From: Leptolyngbya sp. PCC 6406
GTDB taxonomy: Bacteria; Cyanobacteriota; Cyanobacteriia; Phormidesmidales; Phormidesmidaceae
Direction: 5' to 3'
Assembly (NCBI RefSeq): GCF_000332095.2
Contig: NZ_KI913949.1
Coordinates: 3,011,714 to 3,075,713 of the forward strand
DNA length: 64,000 nt
Shown: piece by piece, positions 26,401-35,657 of the stretch
How positions within the stretch are numbered: the stretch's first letter is position 1
How the letters are laid out: each line of letters begins with the position of its first letter
Program-made: the position numbers and the translations under genes
Notes under the pieces: model-generated
Told to the model about the DNA's origin: nothing
Database searches by the model: none
What the model saw: the letters and a program-made list of their open reading frames with translations, nothing else

Positions 26401-27447
26401 ATGAAACAGATTCCCGCGCCCATATGGACGCTTACGGTGGGTGTTGCCGTCACCCTGATCAGCCTTTGGGTGGGTCAAAACCACGGTTGGCTACCGGAGC
26501 AGGCATCTGCCCAGTCCGTCCTCGTAGATAGATTTTTCGATGTCATGGTCGTCATCGGCACCGCCCTCTTTTTAGTGGTGGAAGGAGCGATCGTGTACTG
26601 TATGGTCCAGTTTCGCCGTCCCAAGGGCGACGACAGTGATGGCTTGCCTATTGAGGGCAACCTACCCCTCGAAGCCTTTTGGACTGCTATTCCCGCTGTC
26701 ATCGTCATTGGTCTTGGCGTTTACAGCGTGCAGGTTTTTCAAGAGATGGGGGGCTTTAGTCCCGGTGGGGGCATGGGTGGCCATGACCACGGCACTATGG
26801 TGGCCCAAGCTCCCGGCACCCCTATGCACGATCTCCTACCTGCCTCAGGCCATGGCGACGGCACCGTTGGCGACGGCACCCTCATCGCCAAATCCGTCTA
26901 TGGCTTTGGCGCTCCCTTGGATAGGGAGGGCCAGACTGCCGATCTATCGGTGAATGTCGCCGGGATGCAGTATGCCTGGATCTTCACCTACCCCGACACC
27001 GGTATTGTGGATGGGGAGCTCCATGTCCCTGTTAACGCGGATGTGCAGTTGAATCTTTCCGCCACCGATGTGATCCATTCCTTCTGGGTGCCCCAGTTCC
27101 GCCTCAAGCAGGACGCAATCCCCGGTAAGGATACGGAACTACGGTTTGTTGCTATCAAGCCCGGTACCTACCCCGTCATCTGTGCCGAACTCTGCGGCGG
27201 CTACCACGGCGCAATGCGGACCCAGGTGATTGTCCATACCCCGGAAGATTACCAAGCCTGGTTGGACCAGAGACTGGCCCAGGGACCGACCGCCGCTAGC
27301 GCGATCGCACAAAATCCCGCCGATCTGTCTGCACCTGAATACCTTGCCCCCTACGGAGAAGCCCTAGGGGTCGAGCCCGGCCTCGTCACCCAGTTGGCCT
27401 CCAGCCTCCCTCCCCAGCAGTCCCACCTTCACCCTTCATCCCGATAG
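26401..27447 (+). CDS. coxB: Cytochrome c oxidase subunit II
   Basis: A 348-residue aa3-type subunit II. N-terminal helices lie at about 8-26, 46-68 and 92-113. The CuA site is complete: H226 in DVIHSFWVPQF, then C261, E263, C265, H269 and M272 in CAELCGGYHGAM. It would accept electrons from plastocyanin or cytochrome c6. A Gly/His/Met-rich stretch at 118-145 (GGGMGGHDHG) between the membrane and CuA parts is an insertion that could bind copper. ATG 26401 was preferred to an in-frame upstream start because it directly precedes the first helix and follows a GGGGAG site. coxA starts 10 bases downstream. Confidence 0.95.
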   Translation: MKQIPAPIWTLTVGVAVTLISLWVGQNHGWLPEQASAQSVLVDRFFDVMVVIGTALFLVVEGAIVYCMVQFRRPKGDDSDGLPIEGNLPLEAFWTAIPAVIVIGLGVYSVQVFQEMGGFSPGGGMGGHDHGTMVAQAPGTPMHDLLPASGHGDGTVGDGTLIAKSVYGFGAPLDREGQTADLSVNVAGMQYAWIFTYPDTGIVDGELHVPVNADVQLNLSATDVIHSFWVPQFRLKQDAIPGKDTELRFVAIKPGTYPVICAELCGGYHGAMRTQVIVHTPEDYQAWLDQRLAQGPTAASAIAQNPADLSAPEYLAPYGEALGVEPGLVTQLASSLPPQQSHLHPSSR

Positions 27448-27457
27448 CACCTCTCCT

Positions 27458-29107
27458 ATGGCTCAAGCAAATCTGACCAATCCGGAGACGGCCACAGTCG
27501 CCGCCCACCATCACCCTGAAAAGTGGAAGTGGTACGACTACTTCACCTTCAACGTCGATCACAAGGTGATTGGCATTCAATATCTAGTCACGTCCTTCAT
27601 CTTTTATCTCATTGGGGGCTTGATGGCCCTCGCCATGCGGGCGGAATTGGCCACTCCCGCCTCCGATCTATTGGATCCCAATCTCTACAACGCCTTTTTG
27701 ACCAACCATGGCACCATCATGATCTTCCTGTGGATCGTGCCGGGGGCCATTGGTGGTTTTGGCAATTACCTCGTGCCCTTGATGATTGGGGCGCGGGACA
27801 TGGCTTTCCCCAAACTCAACGCCCTCGCCTTCTGGATTACGATTCCAGCGGGGATGTTGATTATGGGCAGTTTCTTCTTTGGGGGTGCCCAGGCTGGCTG
27901 GACCTCCTATCCACCCCTGAGCCTGATCACCGCCAATACCGCCCAGTCCATGTGGATTTTGGCCATTGTCTGCGCGGGAACTTCTTCCATTCTGGGGGCG
28001 GTAAACTTCATCATCACCATCTGGAAGATGCGGATTCCCAGCATGGGCTGGTACGACATGCCGCTCTTTTGCTGGGCAATCATGGCCACCTCTGTTCTGG
28101 CCCTATGTTCCACGCCAGTCCTAGCGGCGGGTTTGGTGCTACTGCTGTTTGACATTAACTTTGGTACCTCCTTTTTCCGGCCCGAGGCGGGGGGCGATGT
28201 GGTCATGTACCAGCACCTATTCTGGTTCTATTCCCACCCGGCGGTGTATCTGATGATTTTGCCCATCTTCGGCATTATGTCGGAGGTAATCCCGGTTCAT
28301 GCCCGCAAGCCCATCTTTGGCTATAAGGCCATTGCCTATTCTTCCCTCACCATCTGCCTAATTGGGCTGTTTGTGTGGGTCCACCACATGTTCACTAGCG
28401 GCACCCCGCCCTGGATGCGGATGTTCTTTACCATCTCGACACTGATCGTGTCGGTGCCAACGGGAGTCAAGATCTTTAGCTGGGTGGCAACGCTGTGGGG
28501 GGGCAAGATCCGCTACAACAGTTCCATGCTCTTTGCCGTGGGCCTGCTGGCGATGTTTGTGCTGGGGGGTCTGAGTGGCGTTACTCTGGGCACTGCCCCA
28601 GTGGATATCCACGTCCACGATACCTATTACGTGGTGGCCCACTTCCACTATGTGCTGTTTGGCGGCTCCGTCTTTGGCATCTATGCCGGAATCTACCATT
28701 GGTTTCCCAAGATCACGGGGCGCTATATGAATGAGGGGCTGGGCAAGCTGCACTTTGTCCTGACCTTCATTGGCACTAACCTGACCTTCCTACCCATGCA
28801 TGAATTGGGGTTAAAGGGGATGCCGCGTCGGGTGGCGATGTACGATCCCCAGTTCCAAACCATTAATCAGATTTGCACCTTTGGGGCATTTCTCTTGGGG
28901 GTTTCGGTACTGCCCTTCTTCATCAATGCTATTTGGAGCTGGAGCCGGGGCGAGAAGGCAGGCGGGAATCCCTGGAATGCCAAGACCCTGGAATGGACAA
29001 CCGATTCTCCTCCCTCTATTGAAAACTGGGAGGTGCTTCCCGTTCTCACCCAAGGCCCCTATGCCTATGGTGAGGAGCCCGAACCTGCGAAAATGCCTAG
29101 TTCCTAG
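27458..29107 (+). CDS. coxA: Cytochrome c oxidase subunit I
   Basis: A 549-residue haem-copper oxidase catalytic subunit with twelve membrane helices. FLTNHGTIMIFLW holds a haem a ligand. HLFWFYSHPAVYLMILP carries a CuB His and the cross-linked Tyr region. HHMFTSG supplies the CuB histidine pair, and HDTYYVVAHFHYV the haem a3 and haem a ligands. It forms the terminal respiratory oxidase reducing O2 to water with proton pumping. The TAG stop codon lies within the CTAG that begins a MITE-like element, so the end of the reading frame may have been set by that insertion. Confidence 0.97.
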   Translation: MAQANLTNPETATVAAHHHPEKWKWYDYFTFNVDHKVIGIQYLVTSFIFYLIGGLMALAMRAELATPASDLLDPNLYNAFLTNHGTIMIFLWIVPGAIGGFGNYLVPLMIGARDMAFPKLNALAFWITIPAGMLIMGSFFFGGAQAGWTSYPPLSLITANTAQSMWILAIVCAGTSSILGAVNFIITIWKMRIPSMGWYDMPLFCWAIMATSVLALCSTPVLAAGLVLLLFDINFGTSFFRPEAGGDVVMYQHLFWFYSHPAVYLMILPIFGIMSEVIPVHARKPIFGYKAIAYSSLTICLIGLFVWVHHMFTSGTPPWMRMFFTISTLIVSVPTGVKIFSWVATLWGGKIRYNSSMLFAVGLLAMFVLGGLSGVTLGTAPVDIHVHDTYYVVAHFHYVLFGGSVFGIYAGIYHWFPKITGRYMNEGLGKLHFVLTFIGTNLTFLPMHELGLKGMPRRVAMYDPQFQTINQICTFGAFLLGVSVLPFFINAIWSWSRGEKAGGNPWNAKTLEWTTDSPPSIENWEVLPVLTQGPYAYGEEPEPAKMPSS

Positions 29108-29266
29108 TACCGCAGGCGTAAATCAGCCCAACATTTTCTGGTCCCCTCTCCCAAGGGGAGAGGGCTAGGGCTTCGGCGTGAGATCAGTCAAACGCTCAGC
29201 CGAACGGTGAGGGGCAGAAATGTACCACGATAGAACGGTTAGGGTATTTACGCCGCAGGGTACTAG
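29104..29266 (-). repeat. MITE-like family 1, copy B (163 bp)
   Basis: Bounded by CTAGTAC (29104-29110) and GTACTAG (29260-29266), each followed inward by GGCGTAAAT or its complement. It contains a CCCCTCTCC/GGAGAGGG hairpin. It lies between coxA and coxC, and its first CTAG contains the coxA stop codon. Confidence 0.8.
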
Positions 29267-29348
29267 CTCAATACTGACGTTGTGGGGGACAATTTTTTCT
29301 CCACGACACCTCGAATCCGTCTTAAACCTGTCTTATCGGTAACGCACT

Positions 29349-29963
29349 ATGCAAGGCACCGTTGACTCAAACGCCAAGTCGGCAACCCCCGCGATCGCAC
29401 CTGCCCATGCAGAGCATCAGGATTTGCGGGTCATTGGTCTCATCACCTTCCTGGCCTCGGAATTCCTGATGTTTGCCGGTTTCTTTGCCCTGTTCCTGGT
29501 CTATCGCTCCTCGGCAGCGGCTTGGCCCCCGGAGGAAACCGAAGTGGAGCTGTTATTACCCGCCATTAACACCGTGATTCTGGTGTCGAGTAGCTTTGTC
29601 ATCCACTACGGCGATGTAGCGGTCAAGAAAGGTGATGTTGCAGGGCTACGGAAGTGGTACCTCATCACCGCCCTAATGGGGGCGGTGTTCCTAGCAGGGC
29701 AGGTTTACGAGTATATGAACCTGGGCTACGGCCTGACGACGAACCTGTTTAGCAATTGCTTTTACTTGATGACGGGCTTCCATGGGTTGCACGTATTCAT
29801 CGGATTGCTGTTGATTTTGGGGGTGTTGTGGCGATCGCGCCGTGAGGGACACTATGGCGCTGAAAAGCACACAGGTGTCGAGATGGCGGAGATCTACTGG
29901 CACTTCGTCGATGTGATCTGGGTTGTCCTCTTTAGTCTGATCTACCTGCTGACGCTGATTTAG
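29349..29963 (+). CDS. coxC: Cytochrome c oxidase subunit III
   Basis: A 204-residue subunit III with five membrane helices, matching the short (type ba3/caa3-like) cyanobacterial form. Recognisable segments are LITFLASEFLMFAGFFALFLVYRSS, with the conserved Glu in the first helix, FLMTGFHGLHVFIGLLLI and the C-terminal EIYWHFVDVIWVVLFSLIYL. It completes the coxBAC operon, although a 163-bp element separates it from coxA. It may therefore have gained its own promoter or be read through. Confidence 0.95.
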   Translation: MQGTVDSNAKSATPAIAPAHAEHQDLRVIGLITFLASEFLMFAGFFALFLVYRSSAAAWPPEETEVELLLPAINTVILVSSSFVIHYGDVAVKKGDVAGLRKWYLITALMGAVFLAGQVYEYMNLGYGLTTNLFSNCFYLMTGFHGLHVFIGLLLILGVLWRSRREGHYGAEKHTGVEMAEIYWHFVDVIWVVLFSLIYLLTLI

Positions 29964-29984
29964 GGGCTGCGGGCAATTGAGGGG

Positions 29985-30013
29985 AATTGTCGCCAATTAG
30001 GAGACAATTTTGT
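29985..30013 (+). terminator. Weak terminator-like hairpin after coxC
   Basis: AATTGTC (29985-29991) pairs with GACAATT (30003-30009) and is followed by a T-rich stretch (TTGTTTC). The stem is short and AT-rich, so the call is tentative. Confidence 0.4.
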
Positions 30014-30128
30014 TTCTTCCATTTTGTCCTCACTCCGCAGGGGTTAGTGGGAACCTGCCTTCTGCCTTTCCCCACAGGGACAGTACAATAGATCCACCCC
30101 TGCTGCGCCCTTTCAGCCCTTCCTGCCC

Positions 30129-31685
30129 ATGCCGCGTTGGTTCAACACCACGGGTCCCTGCCAACCCCACAAGCACTACATGCTCCCCGCGACCAGTCGG
30201 CTGCCGATCGCTACCGTGCAGCAGTTGATTGCAGAGGAGAATTATTTCGTGCTCCATGCACCCCGGCAAGTGGGCAAAACAACGGCAATGCAAGCCTTGG
30301 CCGAGCAATTGACCGCCTCGGGGAACTACGCGGCTGTGTTGGTGTCCGCAGAAGTAGGCGACCCCTTCCGCCATGATCCAGGGGCTGCTGAACTCGCCCT
30401 GCTCGCCAGTTGGCAACTGAACGCTCGATTACAACTCCCCGCCGACCTACAAATGCCACCGCCACCGTCCGCGCCTCCCGGTCAGCGGGTTCAGGCAGCT
30501 TTAACAGCGTGGGCACAGGGGATTCGCTTGCCTTTAGTTCTGTTCATTGATGAAATTGATTCGCTCCAGGATGAAGCCCTCCTATCAGTGCTACGGCAAC
30601 TGCGCAGTGGTTTCCCCAATCGCCCCCACGCATTTCCCCAATCCCTAGCGCTGATCGGACTGCGAGATGTGCGCGACTACAAGGTTGCGTCTGGAGGCAG
30701 CACGCGACTGAACACCGCCAGTCCCTTTAATATCAAGGCGGAATCGCTCACCCTACGCAACTTTAATCAAGGGGAAGTCGCAGAGCTATACCATCAGCAT
30801 ACGGAGGCGACGGGGCAGGGCTTTGAGCCTGAGGCGATTCAGTTAGTTTTTGAGCTAACCCAAGGTCAACCTTGGCTGGTGAATGGGCTGGCGCGGCAAT
30901 TGGTTCGAGAGATTGCGCCCAATCCAGCCACGCTGATTACGCTGATCATGGTGGAAGAGGCCAAGGAAATCTTGATTCAACGTCGGGATACCCACCTCGA
31001 TAGCTTGGATGAGAAGCTGTTGGAGCCCCGTGTCCAATCCATAATCGAGCCGATGATGGCGGGGTTGCCGCTGCAAAATGTGGCCAATGATGACATTCAG
31101 TTTGTGATTGATCTTGGGCTATGCCGGATGCTTCCCGAAGGGGGCATGGCGATCGCCAATCCGATCTACCGCGAAATCCTGCCCAGAGCCCTTGCGATCG
31201 CGCCAGCAGCGTCACTGCCCCAGATCACGCCTTCCTGGCTGACACCAGAAGGGCGGTTGGATTTGGATGCCCTGCGAGAGTCGTTTATGGCGTTCTGGCT
31301 GCAACATGGCGAGCCCCTATTAGGCAGTGCGCCCTACCATGAGATCGCACCACACCTAGTGTTAATGGCGTATTTGCATCGGGTCGCCAACGGGGGCGGA
31401 ACGTTGGAACGGGAGTATGCTATTGGGCGAGACCGGATGGATTTATGTCTGCGCTATGGGGATGTGGTGCTGGGCATTGAGATTAAAGTGTGGCGAGACC
31501 GCAGACCTGATCCCTTGGGTGCTGGCCAGGAGCAACTGGATGGCTATCTGGCACGGCTGGGGCAGCGGCTGGGATGGCTCGTGATTTTTGACCGACGCTC
31601 TTCGGTTGTGCCGATCGAGGAGCGGCTTTCGTCCGATTGGGTAGCAACGGTTAGTGGGAGGGCGATCGCTGTGATCCGCGCCTAG
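30129..31685 (+). CDS. AAA-like ATPase with C-terminal PD-(D/E)XK-type nuclease-like domain
   Basis: A 518-residue protein. The N-terminal P-loop domain has Walker A APRQVGKTT at 44-52 and Walker B VLFIDEIDSL at about 137-146, in the style of the archaeal/bacterial AAA-like families often annotated only as ATP-binding protein. After a winged-helix-like middle, the C-terminus (about 425-500) has YAIGRDRMDLCLRYGDVVLGIEIKVWRD, with the D...ExK core of restriction-like nuclease folds. Targets are unknown. Such ATPases occur as single genes in many cyanobacteria, and some relatives are linked to mobile DNA. It follows the cox operon but is not obviously related to it. Confidence 0.75.
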   Translation: MPRWFNTTGPCQPHKHYMLPATSRLPIATVQQLIAEENYFVLHAPRQVGKTTAMQALAEQLTASGNYAAVLVSAEVGDPFRHDPGAAELALLASWQLNARLQLPADLQMPPPPSAPPGQRVQAALTAWAQGIRLPLVLFIDEIDSLQDEALLSVLRQLRSGFPNRPHAFPQSLALIGLRDVRDYKVASGGSTRLNTASPFNIKAESLTLRNFNQGEVAELYHQHTEATGQGFEPEAIQLVFELTQGQPWLVNGLARQLVREIAPNPATLITLIMVEEAKEILIQRRDTHLDSLDEKLLEPRVQSIIEPMMAGLPLQNVANDDIQFVIDLGLCRMLPEGGMAIANPIYREILPRALAIAPAASLPQITPSWLTPEGRLDLDALRESFMAFWLQHGEPLLGSAPYHEIAPHLVLMAYLHRVANGGGTLEREYAIGRDRMDLCLRYGDVVLGIEIKVWRDRRPDPLGAGQEQLDGYLARLGQRLGWLVIFDRRSSVVPIEERLSSDWVATVSGRAIAVIRA

Positions 31686-31815
31686 TGAAGGTCTGGGCTG
31701 CTGACAGTATGGCTCCCTAGAATAGCTACCAAGGTTTAGCTAATGGCAAAACTCATAACAAGACTGATGCGAAAGTTCAATATCGTTCACAATTGGGGTA
31801 GTGAACGGCGGTAGT

Positions 31816-32535
31816 ATGGCCAATCTGATTGAACTGCGGGGGATCCGCAAGGTCTATGGCATCGACAATACGGAGGTTCATGCCCTGTGGGATGTGGATC
31901 TGACCATTGACCATGGGGAATATTGCGCCATCATGGGGCCGTCGGGCTCCGGCAAGTCCACCGCCATGAACCTCATTGGCTGCTTAGACCGACCTACGGC
32001 GGGCGTTTATCGCCTGGATGGGGAAAACGTAGCGGACTTGGATAATGACACCCTAGCCCACATTCGTAATCGTAAAATCGGCTTTGTCTTCCAGCAGTTC
32101 CACCTGCTGCCCCAGCTCACGGCGCTGGAGAATGTGATGCTGCCAATGGTGTACGCCGGGGTGGCTGGGGGAGAACGGCGCGATCGCGCCATTGAAGCCC
32201 TCCAGCGCGTGGGGCTGGGGAACCGCATGGTGAACAAACCCAATCAGCTCTCCGGGGGGCAACAGCAGCGGGTTGCGATCGCACGGGCAATTGTCAATCG
32301 GCCCCTCTTAGTGCTCGCAGACGAACCTACCGGAGCCCTAGATTCCCAGACCACCCGCGAAGTGCTAGCGCTGTTTCAAGCCCTGAATGATGACGGCATC
32401 ACCGTGGTGATGGTTACCCACGAGCCCGAGGTGGCTCGCCTCACCCGCCGTGTCATTTGGTTTCGTGATGGCCAAGTGGTGAATGCCCATCTAGCCCCAG
32501 AAACCATTGGCTCCCTCACCGCCATCACCCCCTAA
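31816..32535 (+). CDS. MacB/LolD-type ABC transporter ATP-binding protein
   Basis: A 239-residue ATPase. Walker A is GPSGSGKST, the Q-loop [12 protein letters not shown], the signature LSGGQQQR, Walker B VLADEP and the H-loop VTHEP. It fits the MacB/LolD/DevA group that powers FtsX-like permeases with exporter adaptor proteins. No permease or membrane-fusion gene is adjacent, so its partners must be encoded elsewhere. ATG 31816 begins the conserved [11 protein letters not shown]; an in-frame GTG at 31801 would add five residues. A 145-bp element follows directly. Confidence 0.9.
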   Translation: MANLIELRGIRKVYGIDNTEVHALWDVDLTIDHGEYCAIMGPSGSGKSTAMNLIGCLDRPTAGVYRLDGENVADLDNDTLAHIRNRKIGFVFQQFHLLPQLTALENVMLPMVYAGVAGGERRDRAIEALQRVGLGNRMVNKPNQLSGGQQQRVAIARAIVNRPLLVLADEPTGALDSQTTREVLALFQALNDDGITVVMVTHEPEVARLTRRVIWFRDGQVVNAHLAPETIGSLTAITP

Positions 32536-32939
32536 GGGATCCAGATCCTGGGTATCAACTGAAAGCGGGACAAATCTCTTGGGGAGGAGTTAGGAGTTAG
32601 AAGCCAGAATCTAGGAGAGTACTGACTCCTGACTACTGGCTCCTAACTCCTGAATTCTTCGGAGCCCATATTGTCTCGGCTTACGTTGATGCCCGAGCCA
32701 TATAGAGCCCCGCTGGTGCAACTCCACCTTGGGGCGTTGAATTAGGGGTGCCCCAACTCTGACGGAGTAGCCATTTCCCCTATAAACTACGATTAGAGTC
32801 TTCTAGCTAAATCATTATCCAGAATTTTCATCAACGATCCAGGGATACACCCCCTAGGGCCAAAGGTTTAATCAACCCACGGGATGATTTTTTAGATGGA
32901 ATACTTTTACCCCCCACAACAATTTTGGGTATTGAGCGC
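32536..32939. other. Intergenic region with MITE-like family 3 copy 2
   Basis: Positions 32550-32694 are the element. The rest (32695-32939) is a leader for the aminotransferase gene with no recognised motif. No gene is supported. Confidence 0.6.
32550..32694 (+). repeat. MITE-like family 3, copy 2 (145 bp)
   Basis: Ends GGGTATCAA (32550-32558) and TTGATGCCC (32686-32694); same length, order and orientation as copy 1 at 26055-26199. The interior GACTCCT repeat region has diverged more than the ends. Confidence 0.8.
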
Positions 32940-34070
32940 GTGAATACGATTCCCCCCCTGGACCTCACTGAACAGTACCGCACAATTCAACCGGAGGTGG
33001 AGGCTGCCGTGACTGCTGTTCTGGCCTCTGGGCGTTATATCAACGGTCCTGTTGTGGAGGAATTCTCCCGTGCCTTCGGAGATTACATTGGCACGGCGGA
33101 ATGTGTGGCTTGCAATTCCGGCACTGATGCCCTGTACCTAGCCCTGCGGGCCTTAGACATTGGCCCAGGCGATGAGGTCATTACCTCCCCCTTCACCTTT
33201 ATCGCCACAACGGAGGTGGTGAGTGCCCTGGGAGCGGTGCCGGTCTTTATCGATATTGAGCTGGACAGCTTCAATCTGGATCCAGATCAGCTAGAAGCCG
33301 CTATTACGCCCCGCACCAAGGCCATCATGCCCGTCCATCTCTTTGGCCGTCCAGTAGATATGGACCGGGTGATGGCCATTGCCGAGCGCCATAATTTAGC
33401 GGTGATTGAAGACTGTGCCCAGGCCGCCGGGGCCGAATGGGGCGATCGCAAGGTGGGGGCCATCGGCCATATCGGTTGCTTCAGCTTTTTCCCGACCAAA
33501 AATTTGGGGGGCTGCGGTGACGGCGGAGCCCTGACCACCAACGATCCCCAGGTGGCGGAGACGGTGCGGATGCTGCGGGAGCACGGCAGCCGGGTACGCT
33601 ACTACCACGAAGCCATTGGGGTCAATAGCCGCTTAGATGCCCTACAAGCAGCTATTTTGCAGATCAAGCTGCGCCACTTGGAGGATTGGAATGCCGCCCG
33701 TCAAAGGGTGGCAGAGCGCTATCAGAATCTCTTGGCCCCCATCCCCGGTGTGGTTGTTCCCCCAGCCCCCGTGGGAGGACGTAGTGTGTGGAACCAGTAC
33801 ACTGTGCGCCTAGAGGCGGCGGCAACCGCAGGGGGAGAATGGCGCGATCGCGTCCGCCAGCACCTTGCCGATCAAGGCGTGAGTTCCATGATCTACTACC
33901 CCTTGCCCCTCCATCACCAACCCGTCTATGCCAATCTGGGCTATGGCCCCGGCAGTTTTCCTAAGTCAGAACTCGCAGCCCAGCAGGTTTTAGCCCTGCC
34001 CATGTATCCCGAACTAACCGCCGCCGCCCAGGAACGGGTGGTATATGCCCTCAAAGATGCCCTAGCCTAG
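32940..34070 (+). CDS. DegT/DnrJ/EryC1/StrS-family sugar aminotransferase
   Basis: A 376-residue PLP enzyme (counted from GTG 32940; an in-frame TTG at 32925 would add five residues). Landmarks are IPPLDLTEQYRTI at the start, CNSGTDALYLALRAL, PVHLFGRPVDM, VIEDCAQAAGAEW and FSFFPTKNLGGCGDGGAL, where the Lys forms the internal aldimine. The family makes amino sugars on nucleotide-sugar precursors for surface polysaccharide. The neighbours give no pathway. A GGGCGAAC/GTTCGCCC hairpin (34087-34106) follows between convergent genes. Confidence 0.9.
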   Translation: MNTIPPLDLTEQYRTIQPEVEAAVTAVLASGRYINGPVVEEFSRAFGDYIGTAECVACNSGTDALYLALRALDIGPGDEVITSPFTFIATTEVVSALGAVPVFIDIELDSFNLDPDQLEAAITPRTKAIMPVHLFGRPVDMDRVMAIAERHNLAVIEDCAQAAGAEWGDRKVGAIGHIGCFSFFPTKNLGGCGDGGALTTNDPQVAETVRMLREHGSRVRYYHEAIGVNSRLDALQAAILQIKLRHLEDWNAARQRVAERYQNLLAPIPGVVVPPAPVGGRSVWNQYTVRLEAAATAGGEWRDRVRQHLADQGVSSMIYYPLPLHHQPVYANLGYGPGSFPKSELAAQQVLALPMYPELTAAAQERVVYALKDALA

Positions 34071-34086
34071 TGTTCTGTCAGGAAAA

Positions 34087-34106
34087 GGGCGAACAGCCGT
34101 TCGCCC
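34087..34106. terminator. Hairpin between convergent genes
   Basis: GGGCGAAC (34087-34094), loop AGCC, GTTCGCCC (34099-34106). It lies between the stop codons of the aminotransferase and the minus-strand substrate-binding gene and could end both transcripts. No clear T-run. Confidence 0.45.
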
Positions 34107-34136
34107 CTACTAACCACCCAATAGATAGGGATGGCA

Positions 34137-35567
34137 TCACTGGCTCGTTGCGGGAACGGGTTCGTAGTCGTAGCCGAAGCCAGAGCGATTACCGGGGACA
34201 ATGGTCACGACTTGGGCCGCTTGATTGCGATCCCCTGAGGGCAAAAACCGTACCGGATCCGTGGCTCCCTCGGCTTGGAAATTGGCGCTGGTCAATGCCT
34301 GCTGAAGGCTCTCGCGGGTGGGGTTGGGCGCTGTTTGGAGGGCGGCAATGAAGGCCGCGATCGCATCGTAGGTGGTGGCAGTGCGCCAGTTAACATCACC
34401 GCCCCAGAGGCTACGGGATGCCTGGGCAAAGGGGGACTGGCTGTGGGCCAAAATATGCCAAGGAATCGCCACCACCATCCCCACCGCATTAGCCTGCCCC
34501 TGTTCCAAGATGCGGGGATTGTAGAGACTGTCGCCGCCTAGGAGTATCAACCGCCCCTGATTGGCCTGAATAATAGCCACTGCTTGGTCCAAGGTACCCG
34601 TATTCGTCGCCAGCATCAGCACCGCTGCCCCCCGGTCAATGGCCTGAGTCACCGCCTCGGTAGCGTTGAAACTGCTATTGGCCACATCAAACTCACTCAC
34701 TACCGCTCCACCATCACTAAAGGTGGCCGTGGTGAACTCATTCTTGAGGGACACGCTGTAATTGCTCTCCCCGTTGTAAAACACTGCGGCCTGATTTTCC
34801 CCCAGATCATTAAGCATGTAGCGGGTCAAAGCTGCTGCTGTAAAACGATCACTGGGGGTCGTCCGCAGTAGGTAGGGACTGCGACCCGAGAGCTCCAGGG
34901 AGGTACTGGTGGGGGAAATTAAGGGCAGTTGGGCCTGACTATAGCTGGGCTCCGCCGCTAGGGTGACGCCGCTACTAAAGTGGCCTATGACCCCTAGCAC
35001 CTCTGAGTCAGCGCCCAAGGCGGCAGCAACCGCTTGGGCAATGTCCGGGTCATCGCCATCGTCGGCGATCACTAGCTTCAGCGGGATGCCTTGAATGCCC
35101 CCGGCCTGGTTGATCTCATCCTGGGCCTGGGCCGCCCCCCGCAGGATCTCTTGGGCCGGGTCTAGCGCGGGGCTGATCGGAGCTGCCACCGCTAGGGTGT
35201 AGGCCCGTTGATTTCCAATGCGGGCGTTATTCAGATAGATCAACGTTTCAGGATCATTGCGATTTTCCCCGAGGGCTGCTTCTAGGGCAGTGACGGCGCT
35301 GGCGTAGTCTCCCTGACCATAGGCGGTAATTCCCGCCACTTTAGCGGCAGAGGGATTGGGCACCAAACTACGCTCCCCTCGACTCAAGCGAGACCCTTGT
35401 CCATCCGCTGGGTTGGAGCCATTGCCAGCGGTGGGGGTACCGCCCCCGAAATACCCACGAATGGAATCCCGCATCCAGTAAGCCCCTCCGGCGAGGAGCC
35501 CCACGGTAACAAGGAGGGAAACGCCTAAAACGAGGACTTCTTTGCCGCCCGAGGGTGACCTCGCCAT
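34137..35567 (-). CDS. Membrane-anchored ABC substrate-binding protein (Leu/Ile/Val type), paralogue 1
   Basis: A 476-residue protein. An N-terminal membrane anchor (about 8-28) is followed by a Gly/Asn-rich linker, one TPR-like helical pair (AKVAGITAYGQGDYASAVTALEAALGENRNDPETLIYLNNARI) and a type I periplasmic-binding fold of the branched-chain amino acid/urea group (LVIADDGDDPDIAQAVAAAL, GVIGHFSSGVTLAAEPSYSQ). The ATG at 35567 was chosen because the next paralogue begins with the same SPSGGKE(I/V)LVL sequence and has identical length. No permease genes are near. Ligand unknown; a sensor or uptake role is possible. Confidence 0.85.
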   Translation of the reverse strand: MARSPSGGKEVLVLGVSLLVTVGLLAGGAYWMRDSIRGYFGGGTPTAGNGSNPADGQGSRLSRGERSLVPNPSAAKVAGITAYGQGDYASAVTALEAALGENRNDPETLIYLNNARIGNQRAYTLAVAAPISPALDPAQEILRGAAQAQDEINQAGGIQGIPLKLVIADDGDDPDIAQAVAAALGADSEVLGVIGHFSSGVTLAAEPSYSQAQLPLISPTSTSLELSGRSPYLLRTTPSDRFTAAALTRYMLNDLGENQAAVFYNGESNYSVSLKNEFTTATFSDGGAVVSEFDVANSSFNATEAVTQAIDRGAAVLMLATNTGTLDQAVAIIQANQGRLILLGGDSLYNPRILEQGQANAVGMVVAIPWHILAHSQSPFAQASRSLWGGDVNWRTATTYDAIAAFIAALQTAPNPTRESLQQALTSANFQAEGATDPVRFLPSGDRNQAAQVVTIVPGNRSGFGYDYEPVPATSQ

Positions 35568-35657
35568 ACTCACACCTGCTCTATAACGAAAAGGAATGCT
35601 GGGATAGAAGGCCATGATGGCTCTCGGCCTTGGGGTGTCTCCTGGTCCGGGTACCGC

